Assembly: GCA_022457155.1 (NCBI GenBank)
Contig: JAJGOT010000051.1
Span: 1,567,501-1,631,500 of the forward strand
Direction of reading: 5' to 3'
DNA length: 64,000 nucleotides
Source of the DNA: Cladopsammia gracilis
Taxonomy: Eukaryota; Cnidaria; Anthozoa; Scleractinia; Dendrophylliidae
Positions 22,201 to 34,059 of this stretch are shown one piece after another. The notes under the pieces are model-generated. The model was not told the DNA's origin. It saw only the letters and a program-made list of their open reading frames with translations, and searched no databases. How positions within the stretch are numbered: the first letter of the stretch is position 1; each line of letters opens with the position of its first letter. A program made the position numbers and the translations under genes.

Positions 22201-24404
22201 ATGCCTCGTGCAACCAGAAATGGTCGCCGTGTTCCCAGTACAGTCAATCCGACATCCATGGAGCTCGGCCAACTGTTGGCTTTACCGCGCCAGAGCTTGG
22301 TGTTGTTAGCTTCAGCTCGCCATCTCGTGGCAACTGGCTCAAAGGCGCGTCTCGCCGAACGAATTCACGAATTTGACCACGCTATTCCACCACCCGCTGG
22401 CTCCTCCGACGCTACTGGTTTAAACAATGTTCCTCCAGCTCCCTTAACGATTAACGTGAGTGATACTCCTACACCAGCGACCGCCTTTTCTGAGGTGCAA
22501 ATCACCCAGCTTCGATCGCTCATCTCGGCTGCCGTTCACAGCGAGCGCGTTGACTTTCAGCAACGTCCAGGTCTGGTCGAAAGATCACTGCTTTCTCCTG
22601 CAACTCCACAACAACAACTTCCTTCGACGACCATCCAAGCTGGTCCGCAAAATCTTTCAAACAACCCCGCGATTAACGCTTCAACAGGAACCGAACAACA
22701 TGGCGTCAGGCCATCAATAACACGGTAGAGACTTGGGGCGCTTTCCATTGAACCAAAAATTCCGGAAATTCCGGGTTGGGAAGCGAATGGAACGTAAATT
22801 TCCCGGAATAAAATTCCGGAATTTTAGGACAACCTCGCGAGGTTGTCCTAAAATTCCGAAAAATCGGAACAACCGGAAAATACCGTTCCATTCGACCATT
22901 CCTGCTCGGCCCAGGGTTTCTCTGAGCCGGAATCGAACGTGTCCACATAGTCAAGATGGCGTCTCAATATCAGTGCACGGCGTGTTTGTTTTTCACCGAA
23001 AGCTTACAGCTCTTACGTGAGCATGATTGCTCACGTAACAGCTAGTACAACAGCAGAAATGGCCACAAGCTAGGACTGGTAAGTAGCACAGAATGTTTAT
23101 AAGCTTATGTATTAAACGAATGTAATAAGTCACGAGCACAAAGTAGTCGCTGACTCAAGTTTTAAAACTTCCTTCGCATGTAACAGCTAGCTGCACGGAA
23201 AACAATAATATCATCGTTTTCGCTTAAAATATCGTTCGTTTTAACTTCAGAGTCATCGAACAACTTCAAAGCAAGTAAAAGAGGCAACGAGTCCGCCATT
23301 TGTTTTGCTTTGGTTTATTTTGTATTTTCGCGCGAAACTTGGAACGTGATGGCCTGCAACAACCAACCGAAAAATGCTGTTCCATTCGCCACACGGAATA
23401 CCCGGAATTTCAAACCGGAATTTTTGGTCGAATGGAAAGCACCCTTGATTCCATGACTCAAAAGGAGGTCGCGGTGCCCAGCGGTTTTAGTAAAAACAAG
23501 GTTTGGGTGGGGGTGCTCAGTCTCGCGGGCTCAAAAACCTCCTTTTGAGCTATAGAATCTAGCCATTTCCCAATAAATACTTGGTCCCAATCCCCCAGCA
23601 GCCAACTCGGTGGGAACGCCTGGCTCTTTTGCCCCTACTCACAATCTACCATCCCTTCTGCAAAAAATATTACAGCGGATCACCAAACGTGAGTACATTG
23701 ATTTTGCTGATTTATTGACCGACAACTTGTATCCTCACCCATCTCTGACCACACAGAATCAGTATAAATTAGAGGTCAACCCCCAAGACCCCTCAGCCTT
23801 GGCTATTGTCCCCTCCCAACAACGCAAACACCGGGTTGATGGCCTTCATTCCTGGTTGGAGGCCTGGAACATTTACCTGCGTACCATACTTCACCACTTC
23901 CCTCTCCTGGCCCCCGAACTCCTGGCCTACCAGGACCAGATCTGCAAATTCAGCAGGAAGTTTAGAGCGTCTGCATGGATAATGTATGACACTGCCTTCC
24001 GCTACAAGGCCGCCTCTAACCCGTCACTGCCTTGGGGCACAATCAACGACCAGCTCTACAACGACATCTTGAAAGAGCAAACACTCCCCTTATGCATCTC
24101 TTGTCACTCTTACGGCCATCGCACCATTAATTGTCCCACTCGTTCCCAGGTCAATCAGTCCTTTCGTCGCCCCCCAGCCCAAGCCCCACCATTCACCTAT
24201 GGGTCAGCCTCCACCACAACCAGTACCCCTAAGCCACCCGTCAACACTCAGCAGCCCAACCTCTCAGCCCCTTCGCCAAACTTCACCTGCCGGGATTTCA
24301 ACCGCCGTTTCTGCCGTCGCGTTAACTGCCAATTCCTACACATTTGCAGTAACCAAGGCTGCGGCAGCACCCACCTCCGTACCCAGTGTCCTAAAGGAGT
24401 ATAA
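22201..24404 (+). pseudogene. DIRS gag-like protein interrupted by a DNA transposon
   Basis: The first part (22201 to about 22732) starts MPRATRNGRRVPSTV and includes a SAP-like helix pair (LLALPRQSLVLLASARHLVATGSKARL, shown here only by its ends: LLALPRQS and GSKARL) followed by a Pro/Ser-rich region. The 709-bp element at 22736-23444 then splits it. The second part (about 23590-24404) has a capsid-like helical region and two zinc-knuckle-like Cys/His groups, CISCHSYGHRTINC near the middle and CQFLHICSNQGC at the end. SAP-like N termini and C-terminal knuckles fit DIRS-type gag. An 85-bp piece flanked by CTCAAAAGGAGGT inverted repeats (23457-23555) adds to the damage. Confidence 0.6.
22736..23444. 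mobile_element. Non-autonomous DNA transposon (709 bp) in the DIRS gag
   Basis: Ends are GGGCGCTTTCCATT on the left and AATGGAAAGCACCC on the right. The inverted repeat is about 30 bases with four mismatches, and the direct repeat TTG lies on both sides (22733-22735 and 23445-23447). The interior holds further short palindromes built from CCGGAATTTT and a perfect ACAACCTCGCGAGGTTGT. It has no transposase. Superfamily not assigned. Confidence 0.7.
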
Positions 24405-25705
24405 TAACTTTCCATACAGTCCTTCCCACCTTCCCCCCCTCAACGCCCGTGTGCATTCCCACTTTGGCCCAAGAATTAAAACACTATCCTGACCGAAAAT
24501 TTGCTACAGATCTGGTCCATGACCTTCAGTTCGGCTGTCGTATCGGTTGCCAGGGTCCTCGTTACCACAGAATTACCCCAAATCTAAAATCTACTCTCCT
24601 TCACCCCGAAGCAGTTACCGAGGCTTTCCATAAAGAGATCAGTAGGGGCCATACAGCAGGTCCCTTCTCTTCTCTTCCCCTCCCAACCCTGCAGTGCTCA
24701 CCCCTGGGGGTTGTTCTTAAAAAGGATGGTTCCTGGCGTATCATCATGGATCTCTCCTCGCCCCGGGGCTCTTCCATCAATGACTTTATCAGTAAAGAGG
24801 ATTACACCCTACATTATGCTACCTTTGACCAAGCCCTAGCCTAGTAGCTTCATTTGGCACCGGTGCACTAATGGCTAAGCTCGACCTCAAGCACGCCTTT
24901 CGCTTATGTCCTGTGTCCCCCATCGACTGGGTCCTCCTTGGTATGCATTGGGAGGAAAAATTCTACGTGGATCTTCGCCTACCTTTCGGCCTTCGTTCCT
25001 CGCCGTTCCTATTTAATCGTTTAGCCGATGCCTTTGAGTGGATACTAAAGAACAATTATTCTATCCAAGCTCTCATGCACTACTTCGACGACTACTTTAC
25101 CGTAGGTCCACCATTGTCACCACTATGTGCATCTCAAGTCCAAACCATGGTTAAAACAGCTGACCGCCTAGGCATTCCCTTGGCCCCTGACAAACTCGAG
25201 GGTCCAACCATTCGGCTGGTGTTTCTTGGTATACTAATTGACTCCAACCTCATGGAATGCTCTTTACCTCCCGATAAACTCTCTGAGCTACTAGCCGAAC
25301 TTCAAGCCTGGTGTTCTCGTAAAAAATGCATCAAAAGGGAACTCTTCTCCCTCATCGGTAAACTTAACTTTGCCTGTCGGATCATCCCAGCTGGTCGCAT
25401 CTTTCTCCGGCGCTTGATTGACCTGAGTACAACTGCTCATCTTCCCCACCATCACATATCGCTCAACAAAGAAGCTCGTCTAGACATAGCTTGGTGGCTG
25501 AAGTTCTTGCCTCTTCATTGATGCTTCTGGAGACCTTGGTTTTGGCATTTTTTTTTTTCAAGGCCAAGGGCTCAATAACCTGTTGGATCGCTTCATCCAG
25601 TGGAAGGAGCTATACCCCATAGCTCTTGCCTGCCTCCTCTTGGGTCCATTTGTGGAGGGGCAAGAAACTCTTATTTCACTGTGACAACCAATCTATTGTG
25701 GACAA
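24405..25705 (+). pseudogene. DIRS reverse transcriptase and RNase H start, broken
   Basis: RT motifs are spread over three frames. They are GVVLKKDGSWRIIMDLS (24449-24844), then MAKLDLKHAFRLCPV and PFGLRSSPFLFNRLADAF (24871-25521), and the catalytic MHYFDDYFTVG. Then come an RNase H-like DASGDLGFG near 25515, WKELYPIA and CDNQSIVD. The YFDDYF form and the fusion to RNase H fit DIRS/Ngaro elements. Breaks occur at the stop at 24842-24844, near 25515 and near 25630. The frame is lost where the Polinton TIR starts. Confidence 0.8.
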
Positions 25706-26310
25706 TTGCGCATGCGCATTAAGCGAGATTTCGGAATTACCACGAAAAAAAGGGCAAAAGCTGTTAACAAATTTTTGTGGACTTTTGTCCGGGGGGGGGG
25801 GGGTTCTTCTTTCTTCTTCATAGAAGCTATATTAGGGCATTGAGGATATGGTTGGTTAAAGCGGTTAGGATTTCAAGAAGGGCGTCACATACCGTCACTA
25901 AAATATTTGAGGAACACCCCCGCGGTCCTATTGTTAATTTCCCTAGGGTATTGGGATGTCAGAACTTGTCATGAACTTGTCATATTTCACATTACGTCAC
26001 TGCAAAGATATTAAAGTTCTTAGTTTTGATATCTCACGTTACGTATCAATATTTAAAATTTTCAATCATTTGTCGTAAAGCCATTCAAGCTGCTTTCGAG
26101 AATGGTAAAAATAGGTCAAATGCGTTTTCTTGGGAAACGCAGTTTGAGAATTTCACGGTCTATTTTTACGAATGGAGACGTTTTAAGAAAGTTAAATTGG
26201 ACGGGAAAGTTTGTGTTTTAATATGAGCGATATGGCAGAGCAAAATAGCATGAACTTTGCGTTTGTATGCAATAGTATGGGAAAGACGTCATAGTTTTAT
26301 TGGTTTAGCT
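25706..26310. repeat. Right terminal inverted repeat of Polinton B
   Basis: This is the reverse complement of the left TIR at 12910-14090 without the 585-bp insertion. The inner edge GCGCATTAAGCGAGATTTCGG is directly joined to the truncated DIRS element. A poly-G tract of 13 is at 25791-25803. The outer edge is near 26265-26310, where similarity to 12910-12951 fades. No reliable target duplication was found. Confidence 0.78.
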
Positions 26311-27026
26311 ACCGTGCACAAGGAAATCTTGCGGATTGTCCGACTGAATTTGTTTTGCGGGAGGAAATTTTTGCTCGTCGGGACAGCTAAAATTTCTGCT
26401 GGGAGGAAATGTTTGCGGATTTCTGGTCAAGTATAAATAAAATCCAAGGCATCGGTATTAAACAATTTTACTTCCTGACCGGAGGTTTGTATAGTTCTCC
26501 TAGTTATATGGTTGCTGTTCTGGCGCCAATATGAACATAAACAACGAGAAAACTAGTGAGTGAATTATTGTAAGTTGTTGTAAAAATGTATCAGTATTAT
26601 GATAACAGTCTCTGGTTCTTTTGAGGACGTGTGTGGAGTTGAATCGGGAATACAGATGACTGTTGTGCCGGTCGCCTCGGAGTTATGATAACAATATATT
26701 CACTGTTAAAAAGTTCTTGTTAAGCCGATATACATCATTAAAACAAGTAATTTTTTCTGCGCGAGTATATTTCTGCGGTGGAAAGTTTAATACAAAATAA
26801 AGTAATACTGCATAATAATGCAACAACGGACAACCTTGCCTGTATCTCGGATCAGAAAAAGGTTTTGAAAAATACTGCGGTCAGGAATCCCACATGTTTG
26901 ATTACTTTAGTACAAATTTTATAATTTGTGAAATTGGGGCGCTAAGTTTCATGATGTCACTTTCCGGGAAACTTGATAAAGAGTGTACAGCTATCATGCT
27001 GGAGATTCAAATATTTCAAACCGGAT
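26311..27026. other. Non-coding flank of Polinton B
   Basis: No gene or clear repeat structure was recognised. Short frames here lack coding features. Confidence 0.4.
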
Positions 27027-27465
27027 GTAATGATCCCGGGGGGGTACTCAACAAAGTTTTGTACGGGGATGCTCCGCCCCGAGGTCCAAACCCTTACCCT
27101 TTCATATACCGTTTTTGACAGAAAAGGTACCCCTTTCATATACCTTTCATTGAAAATGGTACCCCTTTCATATACCTTTCATTGAAAATGGTACCCCTTT
27201 CATATAGCCTTTGCGTGCGTCTTTTTGATATATTTTGAAAGGCCCTTTTTATAATACTTAAATTGCAGTTTTCCCTACCTTTTTTATGCTTCAACTCGTG
27301 TTTTCGCTACTATTTCCTATTCTTCGTGAAATCCCTACCCTTTCACACACTTCAACTCGTGAAATCCCGACCCTTTCATATACCTCCAGCCTCAAAAAGG
27401 TACCCCTTTCGGGCGGAGCATCCCCGTATAGCCCATTATAGGGAGTACCCTCCGGCGGTAATGAT
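27027..27465. mobile_element. hAT-like MITE with 8-bp target duplication
   Basis: GTAATGAT occurs at 27027-27034 and 27458-27465. Between them the ends are inverted copies. The left has GGGGGTACTC and ACGGGGATGCTCCGCCC; the right has GGGCGGAGCATCCCCGT and GAGTACCC. The interior repeats GGTACCCCTTTCATATACC-type units. An 8-bp duplication is typical of hAT transposons. There is no transposase. Confidence 0.75.
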
Positions 27466-28710
27466 GCTATACTTCTGACAATGGAGATACTGCCTAGCTC
27501 CGAGAAACACATTACACTTACACGCGGAATAAACTCTGAGCAGCTATTAAAAAAACAATTGCAAGATCACACTATTCCAATATATGACTATCGCATAAGA
27601 CTTGGATCTTAATAGAATATTTTACGAAATTTTACTGCGGTCGTGACCCCGGGGGTCGTTAAGAAGACACTGTCAACACTATATTTTGAGGTTTAAAGCA
27701 GACCCATTTAATCCCTAATAGTTACTAAACACATGATACCGGAAATAGAAAACTCTCGACTTTCGAATAAAAAAAGACAGAACTACTATATATTCGCAAA
27801 TAACCCATTCATGTATAACATTAACTTATGCAGCCATTTCTTTTTCAACTCTCCACAAAAGAAAAATCAATGTCCGCTTCACTTTCCAAAACATTTCACA
27901 TCGATATCGATAACAACATACAACTGCGTGAAATATTTCCTTTAACAAGCATTGACAACTAAGCGGAAAACAGATATTTCAGCCCACCCACATCTGACGT
28001 CTGAGTTATCAAAAGTTTCTTTGCTTTTGTTGATAATTTTGTCGAGATTCTTTAAGGAAGCAGTAATAAGTAAGTTCAATTTATGAAATGAATGGCTTTG
28101 AGTTCTCATGGCAAGATATGAGGAAAGCAGTAATTAGTAATGAATGGCTTTCAGTTCTCATGGTATGTTATCATTTGATGAACTTTTTATCTTAAATTAC
28201 CGATCACGCGAACGAAAAGGCAGTATGGACTTTGCCTTTTGTTTATTTTAAAATAGTGATTCATTGCCATTAATAGATTTAGGTACATGGTAGAATGTAT
28301 TGACGGTGATAAAAATTGCGCTTTGATTATGCAATAGTATGCAAGGGACCTCGTGATTTTGCAGATTTAGTCAAACTATTTCTTGTTCGCTGCAATTCTC
28401 TCTACAGTTCTATTCGTATACAAGTAAAATTTTGTTGTTCTGAATTGAATGACAAAGCAAACATTTTAACAACCATTTTATAAGCGATCTGAGAGTATGC
28501 TGGAGAAACATTGTAAAGAAAAACAGTGTAAACGTAGCCGATCTGCAGAAACAGATTTCAGACTTTAAGAAAATCGTATGTACACATGTAGGTATGTAGT
28601 TTATATAAAGATCGTTTGTTTTTGTTGATAGTTTTGTCGCGGTTTTTGAAGGGAATTTATTAAATGGATGGCTTTGAACTGTCATGTCATGTTATCATTT
28701 GATGATTTTT
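27466..28710. other. Non-coding DNA with one dispersed repeat copy
   Basis: 27565-27745 matches 8265-8465, a dispersed repeat. ATGAATGGCTTT(C/G)AGTTCTCATGG occurs twice at 28090-28160 and a third related copy is at 28660. No gene. Confidence 0.45.
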
Positions 28711-28712
28711 TT

Positions 28713-29900
28713 AGCGGAGCACTTGCCAGGCCGAAGGCCTGGCTGCGCAGCTCCATACTCATAGAACCAAAGAACCATAGAACCCATGGCCGTCATTTTT
28801 CATGGTCATGGCTAGCGGAATGTTTCGCGGGCGCGTTGTGTGCCCGCCGCCGACGCCGTCGCTTAGGGCTAACTCGCAGGCGCGTAGACCGTCGCAAAAC
28901 ATGCGCGTATGACGCCACACGACATCCGGGATCTTTGCAATTTTCACGTGAAATGGGAAAACACTTTTGACTTTTTGCTGTGTTTAGCGGAGAAAACCGT
29001 TTAAATTAAAGTCGTTATTCTCCTGAATTTTTTCGCGGTTTGCTTCTCAAGACAGGGATACTAATTACTAATTAAGGGATATTCAGAAGCCGCTATAGTG
29101 GAAATAGAAGAGCTTTCAGAGATAAAATCTACGTAAAATCTTGCCTCGAGGATGGGAGCAATGCGGGAAGATGTTTGTCACTTCGTGTTTCAGAACTGAA
29201 GAAACGGAGATTTAAACAATTTCCAAGCAGTGGAGGGACTTAAAGGTAAAACAAAATACATTTTTCGATGGGAATTTATGTTGATATCAATCTGTGATTG
29301 ACGTTTTTGTGTTCTCGCTAGTTTTCGGGAGAATTGTTTATAACGCGCTCAATTAAATTCAGTTGTTTTGATTTCTTTCATCGGAGACATCTCGGCCTCG
29401 ATGAGCTCTTAGTAATGGCTCGCGCTTTGCTTTTAAACATAAACTTATGGAGATTTGAATAAAATTTTTCGAAAGAAGATTGTGTTGTCCATTTTTATGT
29501 GTTGGTTCATTCATTACATAGATTGAAAAGCGATTTTATGTAAACAAAACAAGACTTAGATTTTCTATCTTCACTCGCGTCGCCTTATGCAAATATGTTT
29601 GTGTATTTTTTTGCAATTTTGATTTCCAAATCAGTTTCTCGGGCAATTTTTAACAAACAAAAACTGTATTTTATTCGGAAAGAAGTCGTACTAGTTATTC
29701 TAGACAGACAAAAGTTGTTTTTGTGAACTTTTCTACGGTCTAAATGTACTGTGCAGACTGTCGGGTAATACTGTTTTTTTGATAATTGCTAAAATTGAAA
29801 ATAGCCCGGTCGTCAATCTTCCGACCTTTTACCTTAGTTAAGCTTGTTCCTTTTCTCCGGCTCATTTCGATTTTTACCGTAATTTGTACTTGCAAAAACC
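28713..29900 (+). repeat. Dispersed repeat family R1, copy 1
   Basis: Begins AGCGGAGCACTTGCCAGGCC with the internal palindrome GCCAGGCCGAAGGCCTGGC. It runs through a GC-rich part, then an AT-rich part with GCAAATATGTTTGTGTATTTTT. A near-full copy is at 34838-36085, an inverted copy at about 54608-55700 and a 3' fragment at 31989-32312. Intact copies seem to start AGCGGAGC and end near GCTCCGCTGTTAGGC, an inverted end pair. This copy lacks its 3' end, where the LINE fragment begins. No coding capacity. Confidence 0.7.
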
Positions 29901-29984
29901 TGTTAATTTAACAGTCCAAACCGAATTTTTGAACAAACTTGAAAACAGATTAAGTGAGAGCGAAATTTTATCCTGCGAAGGATA

Positions 29985-30935
29985 AAATTACCCACGCAAT
30001 GCATGGACTTTCTTCAGGGAAAACCCCCGGTTCAGACGGATTACCTCAAGAATTTTACGCTAAATTATGGGATCTTTTAGGCCCTATTCTGTTCGAAATT
30101 ATGAATTTAGTTTGGAAAATAATTCTTTAAGTGATTCAATGCAAGGAAGCGTGACTAGATTACTTTACAAGAAAGATGATAAGAAAAACCTCAAAAAATT
30201 GGTGGCCCGGCCATTTCGCTACTCAATGTTCATTACAAAATTTGTTCAAAAGCTCTTACAAACAGACTTTCAAAAGTGTTACCCTCGATTATTTCAAGAA
30301 GATCAAACTTGTTCCGTCCCAGGTAGGACGATTTTTGAGAATTTATTTCTCTTGCGTGACCCTCTAGATTATATACATATTACCAATGAAACTGGTATCT
30401 TGCTGAATATCTACATTATACTGTCAAGCAAATATGAAAATTATAGTTAATGGTTTTTTGACTAAAGAAATTCCACTCGAGTGGGGGGTGAGGCAGGGAG
30501 ATCCCCGGTCTCCACTTTTGTACATTTTATGCGCAGACGTTTTGGCTACCAGTATAAGAAAGGATGATACTATTGAAGGTTTTCTCCATCCAGAAGCCTG
30601 AGGAAAGCGTTTTAAAATTCGCCAATATGCAGATAACTCCACATGTTTTGTAAACAACATTTTTTCTTTAGACAAATTGTTTACCTTACTTCACAAATAC
30701 GAGACAGGTACAGGGACTAAATTAAATGTGGCAAAGACTACTTAAGCCATGAAGTTAGGAGCTTGGTGCTCACGTCCGGACACTCCTTATGGCCTGACGT
30801 GGGTGTCAAGAATGCGAATCTTGGGTGTCTGGTTTAGCAATGGTAATGCAAATGTGGAACCAGATAACTGTTTACCACGTCTTTCCAAGCTAGATTAAAA
30901 TTTGAACCTGTGTAAGGGTGTGGGGTGTTTTCACT
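29985..30935 (+). pseudogene. Tx1/L1-like LINE reverse transcriptase fragment
   Basis: Frames give SGKTPGSDGLPQEFYAKLW, then LLYKKDDKKNLKNWRPI-type RT finger sequence, then GVRQGDPRSPLLYILCADVL and a YADN in place of the catalytic YADD. After that comes LNVAKTT and an ILGVWFSNGN-type region. The order is that of L1/Tx1-clade RTs. Both ends are missing and several frameshifts and stops break it. It sits at the broken 3' end of R1 copy 1. Confidence 0.75.
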
Positions 30936-31172
30936 CCCACCCTATCGGCACTACTCAATATTAGGTTTTTAGTTAATGTTAAGACTATTTTCTTTTACCT
31001 AATGGACTTCTGCTGACGACGAGAATGACATGCGAGCAAGCTTTTTCATTAAGACCATACTTTATGGTATATGGGTTTTTTGAAATAAAGCAACTTTTCA
31101 CAATAGCACCGAGAACTCTCGGGCTTCTGTAAGAGACATAAGGAATGACATCACAACACAGTTGCAAATTGA

Positions 31173-31615
31173 CCGAGGGGGGGTACTTTGCAAATTTTTG
31201 GGCGGGGGTGTGCTGCTTGGACTCTGAGACCCTTAACCTATACTAGACCATTTTAGCTGCATTATGCAACCATATTCTAGACTAAACAACGAAAAATCCT
31301 ACCCTATCCTAGACCTTTTCTAGACTCGCTATTTTGCAGAAACTCATTCACTATCACAGTCTAAGATACCAGGGGTCAGTAAAAATGTCATACAGCACAC
31401 CTTACCGATTATTAAATGCCATTTGCCAGTAAACCTCGTCTAGACTAAATTCTTCATGCAACTGATCAGTTTCGCAGAAAATGATACCCTATTCTGGACC
31501 AAAAATCTCTGATTACTATACCCTATCCCAGACTAAACTGCCTGAAAACCATACCCTTCACAGCGGCACATACCTATATAGCTCATATATGGGAGTACCC
31601 CCCCCCCCCCCCCAC
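31173..31615. mobile_element. MITE with GGGGGGTACT ends
   Basis: The left end is GGGGGGGTACTTTGC and the right end is GGGAGTACCCCCCCC. The interior is built of degenerate CTAGACC/ACCCTAT units. Its ends resemble the hAT-like MITE at 27027-27465, so it may be the same superfamily. No target duplication could be set because of the homopolymers. Confidence 0.55.
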
Positions 31616-31729
31616 CGCGAACAGAAATTTTCTGCTTTGTGGTGTAATCCGAATATTTGTGAAATGCAACAGTCAAAGCTTGTGACTCTAATAATTTAGC
31701 TACTGGCAACTCATCATTCATTACCAGAA

Positions 31730-31960
31730 ATGACTAAAGTAATCATGTGCAAACCAGAAAGGACTTTTTTCAAGTGGACCAAATGACCGGAAATGAACTT
31801 TATAAATAATCCCTTATGGACTAGACTTTCAAGTGACTGTAAACCGGAACTGACCTTGTATTATTGTAACCGGAAATGACTAGCTTTAACTCAGGATGCC
31901 TTGTAACCGGAAATGACTAGCCTCTCAGGATAATATTGTAAACTTTAGGGATTTGTTATT
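31730..31960. repeat. Degenerate repeats of AACCGGAAATGACTAG
   Basis: About five copies of a motif around AACCGGAAATGACT occur between 31740 and 31925 with irregular spacing of 25-50 bases. No coding signal. Confidence 0.5.
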
Positions 31961-31988
31961 GATAAATAAAACATTTTAAAAGAAAAAA

Positions 31989-32312
31989 AACACTGTTGTG
32001 TTTAGCGGAGAAAACGGTTTGCAAAATCGTTTTTTCCTGCTTTTTTTTTCGCGGTTTGCTACTCAAGAGAGGTTTCACATTTCTCAAACAGTGAGCTTTT
32101 GTGGAATTTGTGCAGTCTAAATGTTCTGTGCAGACGGTCTCGTAATAAGCTTACTGTTTTTGAGAATTGCTAAAATTGAAAAATAGCCTGGTCATCGATC
32201 TTAATTCTAATTTTTCTTGTGCTTCCGACCTTTCACCTAAGTTAAGCTTATCATCATCGTTTCTGTTCAGAGAGCTCCGCTGTTAGGCTAAGCCTATCTA
32301 TATATATTATTT
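31989..32312 (+). repeat. Dispersed repeat family R1, 3' fragment
   Basis: Shares GTGTTTAGCGGAGAAAAC and the 3' part of R1 copy 2, with internal deletions. It ends AGAGCTCCGCTGTTAGGC and then AAGCCTATCTATATAT. This gives the probable family 3' end. Confidence 0.65.
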
Positions 32313-34059
32313 TCTCTTAGCGATCACGCGAACGTCTAAGTTATCTTAAGTTTCTTTATGCCCCATTGCCTTAGTAATTAATTTTGTTAAACTGCTAGTA
32401 TTGTTGCCTTGGTTGCGTTCTGTTTGCTGGGAATAGAGAGATTCCCTTGAATGATGGACGTAGCACAGTACTCAGTTGGATTTTCTAGGCCAAAGAGGAC
32501 CAAATGAACCATCCGCGCCTTGATATAGTGTGACTAGTAAGGGTATCTCCTTACCACCACCTGACCGGAAGCCGCAGAACAGATTCACTGCTACAGTGCA
32601 TAAAATCATTTATTTGTTAAATAAATATCCTTTGTTTTTGTTGATAATTTTGTCGCGAAAAGACAGAAAAGTCAGAAAAATATAGCACTGCAACAGCTTG
32701 AGACTTAGTAGACTGCAAGTAGTCCCTCCTTTTCCCTCAGGGATAGTAGAACGAGCGAAACGCGAGCACGCGTGAAAATCATCCCACGCGAGAAACGGCA
32801 AAAGATAGTGAGAATTGATTTTCAGTGTCTGCCTGGCTTTGACAGCTCTGATGTCTTTCGTAAGGGGCCGACCATTTCACTTTTGAGGGGCGGGAGGGGG
32901 GGCTGGGTGATTTCAGAAAAAAATATGCTGCAGACTCATTTTGAGGGAAAAAAATATCTTCCAAGGAAATACCTCGGGAGAAAAAATTCCTCAGCGATCT
33001 CGAGCAAGAAAAAAATATCCAACCAAGGTCTTTCCATGCCAATGCATTGAAATTTGTTTGGCACCTTATATACACTTTGTAAATCAAAGTATATTCAAAT
33101 GACTAACATTTTACCGCATTTTGCACATGGCACCCCTATGAAAACAAAAATTCAGTGGCTTTTGCCAACATTTTCATGGCAGCGGTTGAGACCGAAATCT
33201 TAAGGGCGACCGCGGAGCTGTGGGGCTGGGTGGGCTATAGCCCCACCAATAATTTTGCCGGGAATTTTTTCTTTTTTGCATTTCGAAAAGTACTTCAAAT
33301 CTTTGTGTTAAAAGCAAACCCAAAGTGTTTTTTTGGTTCGCTCAACAACATTTACAATGACCACAACAATGCCGACTATGACACAACTGTCTTAAGTAAA
33401 CAGTTACATGGAAATTACAAATAATTGTGTGTAATATGAAGTGCCCAAGGTCCGAGTTACATGCATTACGACATAAGTGGATACGACATAAGTTACGACA
33501 TAAGTGGATCTTAAATACGATCGTAACATGAGTTACGACATAAGTGGATCTTAAATACGCACAAGACAAGAACTGACACAGGCGACTTGTTAATTGATGT
33601 GGCTAGCAAATTTGTCAGTCGAAATGAAAGCCGCAAACGTAACATTGGAACATTTACTGACGCTGACCTCCTTCATATAGCCCACTAACTGGACTAGCAT
33701 ATCATGAACCCGAAATAGGTCCAATGCGAGAACTTTAAGACATTTCTTTTTTCTTGATAAGTTGTTCTATTTGGTGAAATCCACTTTAAATGGTAAAAGA
33801 ACATAAATAAAGGACTGGCTTTAATATTAAGCTTTTTTCACTTTGAATGAACGCCATACCATATTATAATTATGTTTTAAATGTACGTTTTCGTGCAAAA
33901 AAAAACTAACAGAATGGTGATAAAAATTTGACAAAATTTTCTTAGGATTGATAGAAATAAACACGTTTCTGGTGATTTCAGACACCCCGGAACCCCTAGA
34001 TAAGCTCGCGCGTTCGGCTCTCGTTGAGCTCATTCTATGCGCGAGTTAGCCCCACCAAT
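32313..34059. other. Non-coding repeats
   Basis: No gene. A GC-rich repeat with GGCGGGAGGGGGGGCTGGG and runs of GAAAAAAATAT lies at about 32870-33030. A diverged inverted counterpart (AATCACCCAACCC, GAAAAAAAAATT) lies at 36240-36410. Short tandem copies of TACGACATAAGTGGAT lie at 33465-33560. Confidence 0.4.

Larger units (their letters stand above)
21815..25705 (+). mobile_element. DIRS-type tyrosine-recombinase retroelement, 3' end missing
   Basis: Base composition changes from AT-rich Polinton to mixed at about 21815. The element carries a gag-like region, then reverse transcriptase and the start of RNase H. Sequence stops at about 25705, where the Polinton right TIR begins. The rest of RNase H and the tyrosine recombinase expected in DIRS/Ngaro elements are absent. 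The interior is interrupted by a TIR element at 22736-23444. Several frameshifts are present, so it is not functional. No terminal repeats typical of DIRS could be recognised. Confidence 0.75.

Noticed and set aside
22706..23020. Overlapping frames on both strands around 22.7-23.0 kb
   Set aside because: They translate the palindromic CCGGAATTTT repeats of a transposon inserted in the DIRS gag.
30490..30600. Possible functional reverse transcriptase
   Set aside because: The catalytic YADD is replaced by YADN and the frame has several stops, so it is a dead LINE piece.
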